Assembly (NCBI RefSeq): GCF_934746965.1
Contig: NZ_CAKVFS010000005.1
Span: 62,001-126,000 of the forward strand
Source of the DNA: an uncultured Methanobrevibacter sp.
GTDB taxonomy: Archaea > Methanobacteriota > Methanobacteria > Methanobacteriales > Methanobacteriaceae
Reading direction: 5' to 3'
Length of the DNA stretch: 64,000 nucleotides
In this document: one piece after another, positions 62,103 through 64,000 of the stretch
Layout: each line of letters opens with the position of its first letter
Position numbering within the stretch: position 1 is the stretch's first letter
The notes under the pieces: model-generated
What the model saw: the letters and a program-made list of their open reading frames with translations, nothing else
The model's database searches: none
What the model was told of the DNA's origin: nothing
Position numbers and translations under genes: made by a program

Positions 62103-63401
62103 CTATTTTAAAATATCTGAGTCAGATTTATCTAACCATTCGTTTACAATTTTTACTGCACAGAAGTTTCCACACATGGTACATGCATCTGTGTCTTCAG
62201 GAGGTCTTTGGTCTCTTTTTGCACGTGCTGCTTCAGGAAACATTGCACATGCGTATTGTGCTTCCCAATCGAGTTTTTTACGAGCTTCAGCCATAGCTAA
62301 ATCTTGTGATCCATCGATTCTACCAGTTGCTAAGTCACCTGCATAAGCTCCAATTTTTGTTGCAATTACTCCTTCTTTTACATCTTCTGGATTTGGAAGA
62401 GCAAGGTGTTCTGCAGGAGTTACATAACAAATGAAATCTGCTCCAGCTTTTGCAGAAGATGCTGCACCAATTGCAGATACAATGTGGTCATAACCTGGTG
62501 CTACATCACATACAATAGGTCCGAGCATATAGAAAGGAGCGTTAGAACACATTTTCTTTTGAATCATAACATTTGTTGGGATTTCGTTAATTGGTATGTG
62601 TCCAGGTCCTTCGATCATACATTGTACTCCAGCTTCACGGGATCTGTCGATTAATTCTCCTAAGATAATTAATTCTTGGATTTGAGCTCTGTCTGTTGAA
62701 TCAGCAATTGATCCAGCTCTCATACCATTTGCAAGTGAAAGAACAACATCATGTTCTTTAGCAATTTCTAAAACATAGTCGAAGTTTGAGTATAATGGAT
62801 TTTCTTTTTCGTTTTCAACAATCCATCCTGACATAAATGATCCTCCACGGGATACAAGTCCAGTTACACGACCTTGTCTTTTGAGTCTGGTTAAAGTTTC
62901 AATGTTGATACTGGAGTGAATAGCCATAAAGTCAATACCATCTTTTGCTTGTTTTTCAATGGTTTTGAATAAATCTTCTTCTTCCATGTAAACTACAGAT
63001 CCATCTTTCCTAATTCTTTCAATAGCTGCTTGATAAACTGGTACTGAACCTACTGGTAATGGGGACATGTCAAGAACTCTTCTTCTGATTACATCTAAAT
63101 CTCCACCAATACTTAATTCCATTAAACAGTCTGCACCAGTATCAATTGCTATTTGTGCTTTTTTAACTTCTTCATCAAAGTCTACAATATCAGTTGAAGT
63201 TCCAACGGTTGCATTAACTTTTGTTCTAAGTCCTGCACCAATACCTGAAGCTTCAATGTCTCTGTTTACATTAGATGGTATTACAATTGTTCCGTTAGCT
63301 ACAGATTTTAAAATGAATTCTTCTGAAACATTTTCTTTTGCAGCTACCTGTTTCATTTCATCGGTTAAAATACCTTTTTTCGCATCCATTATTTGTGTCA
63401 T
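62103..63401 (-). CDS. thiC: Phosphomethylpyrimidine synthase ThiC
   Basis: A radical SAM enzyme of the thiamine path that rearranges aminoimidazole ribotide to hydroxymethylpyrimidine phosphate. The 432-residue archaeal-length chain ends with the unusual C-terminal cluster CTMCGNFC. Other marks are MIEGPGHIPINEIP, LGPIVCDVAPGYDH and AMFPEAARAKRDQ. GTGAT is 5 bases before the ATG. No TPP riboswitch signature (such as CTGAGA) was seen in the 180-base gap upstream. Confidence 0.95.
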   Translation of the reverse strand: MTQIMDAKKGILTDEMKQVAAKENVSEEFILKSVANGTIVIPSNVNRDIEASGIGAGLRTKVNATVGTSTDIVDFDEEVKKAQIAIDTGADCLMELSIGGDLDVIRRRVLDMSPLPVGSVPVYQAAIERIRKDGSVVYMEEEDLFKTIEKQAKDGIDFMAIHSSINIETLTRLKRQGRVTGLVSRGGSFMSGWIVENEKENPLYSNFDYVLEIAKEHDVVLSLANGMRAGSIADSTDRAQIQELIILGELIDRSREAGVQCMIEGPGHIPINEIPTNVMIQKKMCSNAPFYMLGPIVCDVAPGYDHIVSAIGAASSAKAGADFICYVTPAEHLALPNPEDVKEGVIATKIGAYAGDLATGRIDGSQDLAMAEARKKLDWEAQYACAMFPEAARAKRDQRPPEDTDACTMCGNFCAVKIVNEWLDKSDSDILK

Positions 63402-63584
63402 AATACATCACATTATTTAGTCAAATATTTTTTAAAAATTTCAAATAAGTTTTAAAAATTCATCATTTTGAACTGATATTAATTTATTTTAATAATAATA
63501 GTATTTAAATTAATCTGACTGACTTTAACTCAAAAAAATTTGATATATGTAAAGTTTATTTTAAAAAATAGTAAGTTGGAGCGA

Positions 63585-64000
63585 TTAATAAAATTCGCTC
63601 ATTCTGTCAAATGCATCATCAAAGCTAGGCATGTTAGTTTGACATCCTTGTTCTTCAACAATAAATGATGATACTGAAGATGCAAATTTAGCAGATTGTT
63701 CAAGTGATTCTCCATTTAAAAATCTGGATAAAAATCCTGCTCTGTAAGAATCTCCTGCTCCAGTAGGATCTACAGCTTCACGCACGATGGCATCTACTTT
63801 GATTTTTTCATCATTGGAATAAATTTCGCTGCCTTGGGATCCACAGGTTTTTACAATGATTTTAGGACCAATATCTCTTAATCCAGTTAAATCTACTTCT
63901 AATGTTTCTAATATTCTTTTAATCTCGTAATGGTTTCCAAAGAGGATGGTTGTATTGGAAATAACCTCTTTTAATTTGTCTGCATCATACATTCCAAGAT
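63585..64000 (-). CDS. C-terminal part of a PfkB-family carbohydrate kinase (N-terminus outside the window)
   Basis: The frame is open to the right edge, so only about the last 138 residues are present. The PfkB/ribokinase signature DPTGAGDSYRAGFLS is near the middle and holds the catalytic Asp. Members phosphorylate ribose, nucleosides or related sugars; which one cannot be told from this half. It ends 183 bases before thiC on the same strand, in a gap where I see only AT-rich promoter-like DNA. Confidence 0.85.
   Translation of the reverse strand, partial: LGMYDADKLKEVISNTTILFGNHYEIKRILETLEVDLTGLRDIGPKIIVKTCGSQGSEIYSNDEKIKVDAIVREAVDPTGAGDSYRAGFLSRFLNGESLEQSAKFASSVSSFIVEEQGCQTNMPSFDDAFDRMSEFY

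Noticed and set aside
63402..63584. TPP riboswitch before thiC
   Set aside because: No CTGAGA or other conserved TPP core seen; the gap is plain AT-rich DNA.
1..64000. CRISPR array, insertion sequences or prophage
   Set aside because: No regularly spaced repeats, transposase, integrase or phage structural genes seen. The only large repeat is the tandem AEC gene pair.

Overview
The window is archaeal and most likely from a Methanobrevibacter-type methanogen (order Methanobacteriales). The DNA is very AT-rich. The genes include HdrA of methanogenesis, F420H2 oxidase with an MsvR-like regulator, class I lysyl-tRNA synthetase, DNA polymerase D, RPA, RadA, RpoL, RpoF, TFS, Csl4, Dph2, Pus10 and Sec61beta. 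Many starts are preceded by GGTGAT or GGAGG, matching the 3' end of methanogen 16S rRNA. I place the genus from gene content and style only, not from any comparison.

Layout. (1) About 1-8354, + strand: a surface-polysaccharide or teichoic-acid-like cluster with an ABC exporter permease, an ATPase with a large extra N-terminal domain, a glycerophosphotransferase-like enzyme, three family 2 glycosyltransferases and an initiating sugar-phosphate transferase. (2) 8512-13829: RPA and RadA, then two tandem auxin-efflux-type carriers. (3) 14135-20085: hdrA, glyA with a flavoprotein-ferredoxin gene, a DUF192 gene, and archaeal S-adenosylmethionine synthetase. (4) 20251-28075: ileS, purL, moeA and a site-2 protease. 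(5) 28137-30815: an oxidative-stress module of rubrerythrin and F420H2 oxidase, divergent from an msvR-like regulator. (6) 30812-37930: cbiL, an XPD/DinG-like helicase, tRNA-Arg(UCG), and a minus-strand information-processing run (tfs, Nudix, rpoL, csl4, dph2, hpt). (7) 38035-43118: srp54, pus10, moaC, a 53-codon secG, hisF and an OGG1-type glycosylase. (8) 43123-49153: a broken VOC gene, cyclophilin, argD, a Nudix gene, an acyltransferase, lysA and dapF. (9) 49171-55492, minus strand: hemK-like, ksgA, DUF655, rpoF, rpl21e, a VUT-family transporter and nrdD. (10) 55657-64000: polD large subunit, a coiled-coil protein, an Fcy1-like cytosine deaminase, class I lysS, thiC and the end of a PfkB kinase.

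How it fits together. Most of the window is conserved core metabolism and information processing. MoeA and MoaC serve the molybdopterin cofactor, CbiL the cobamide, and HdrA the last step of methanogenesis. LysA and DapF supply lysine. The accessory part is the polysaccharide cluster at the left end. The more unusual observations are mostly non-coding: a perfect TTCGT-N6-ACGAA palindrome against the nrdD TATA box, a two-stem element in the rpl21e leader, a long hairpin before the VUT transporter gene, and a G3:U70 pair in tRNA-Arg(UCG). No CRISPR array, insertion sequence, prophage or rRNA was seen.
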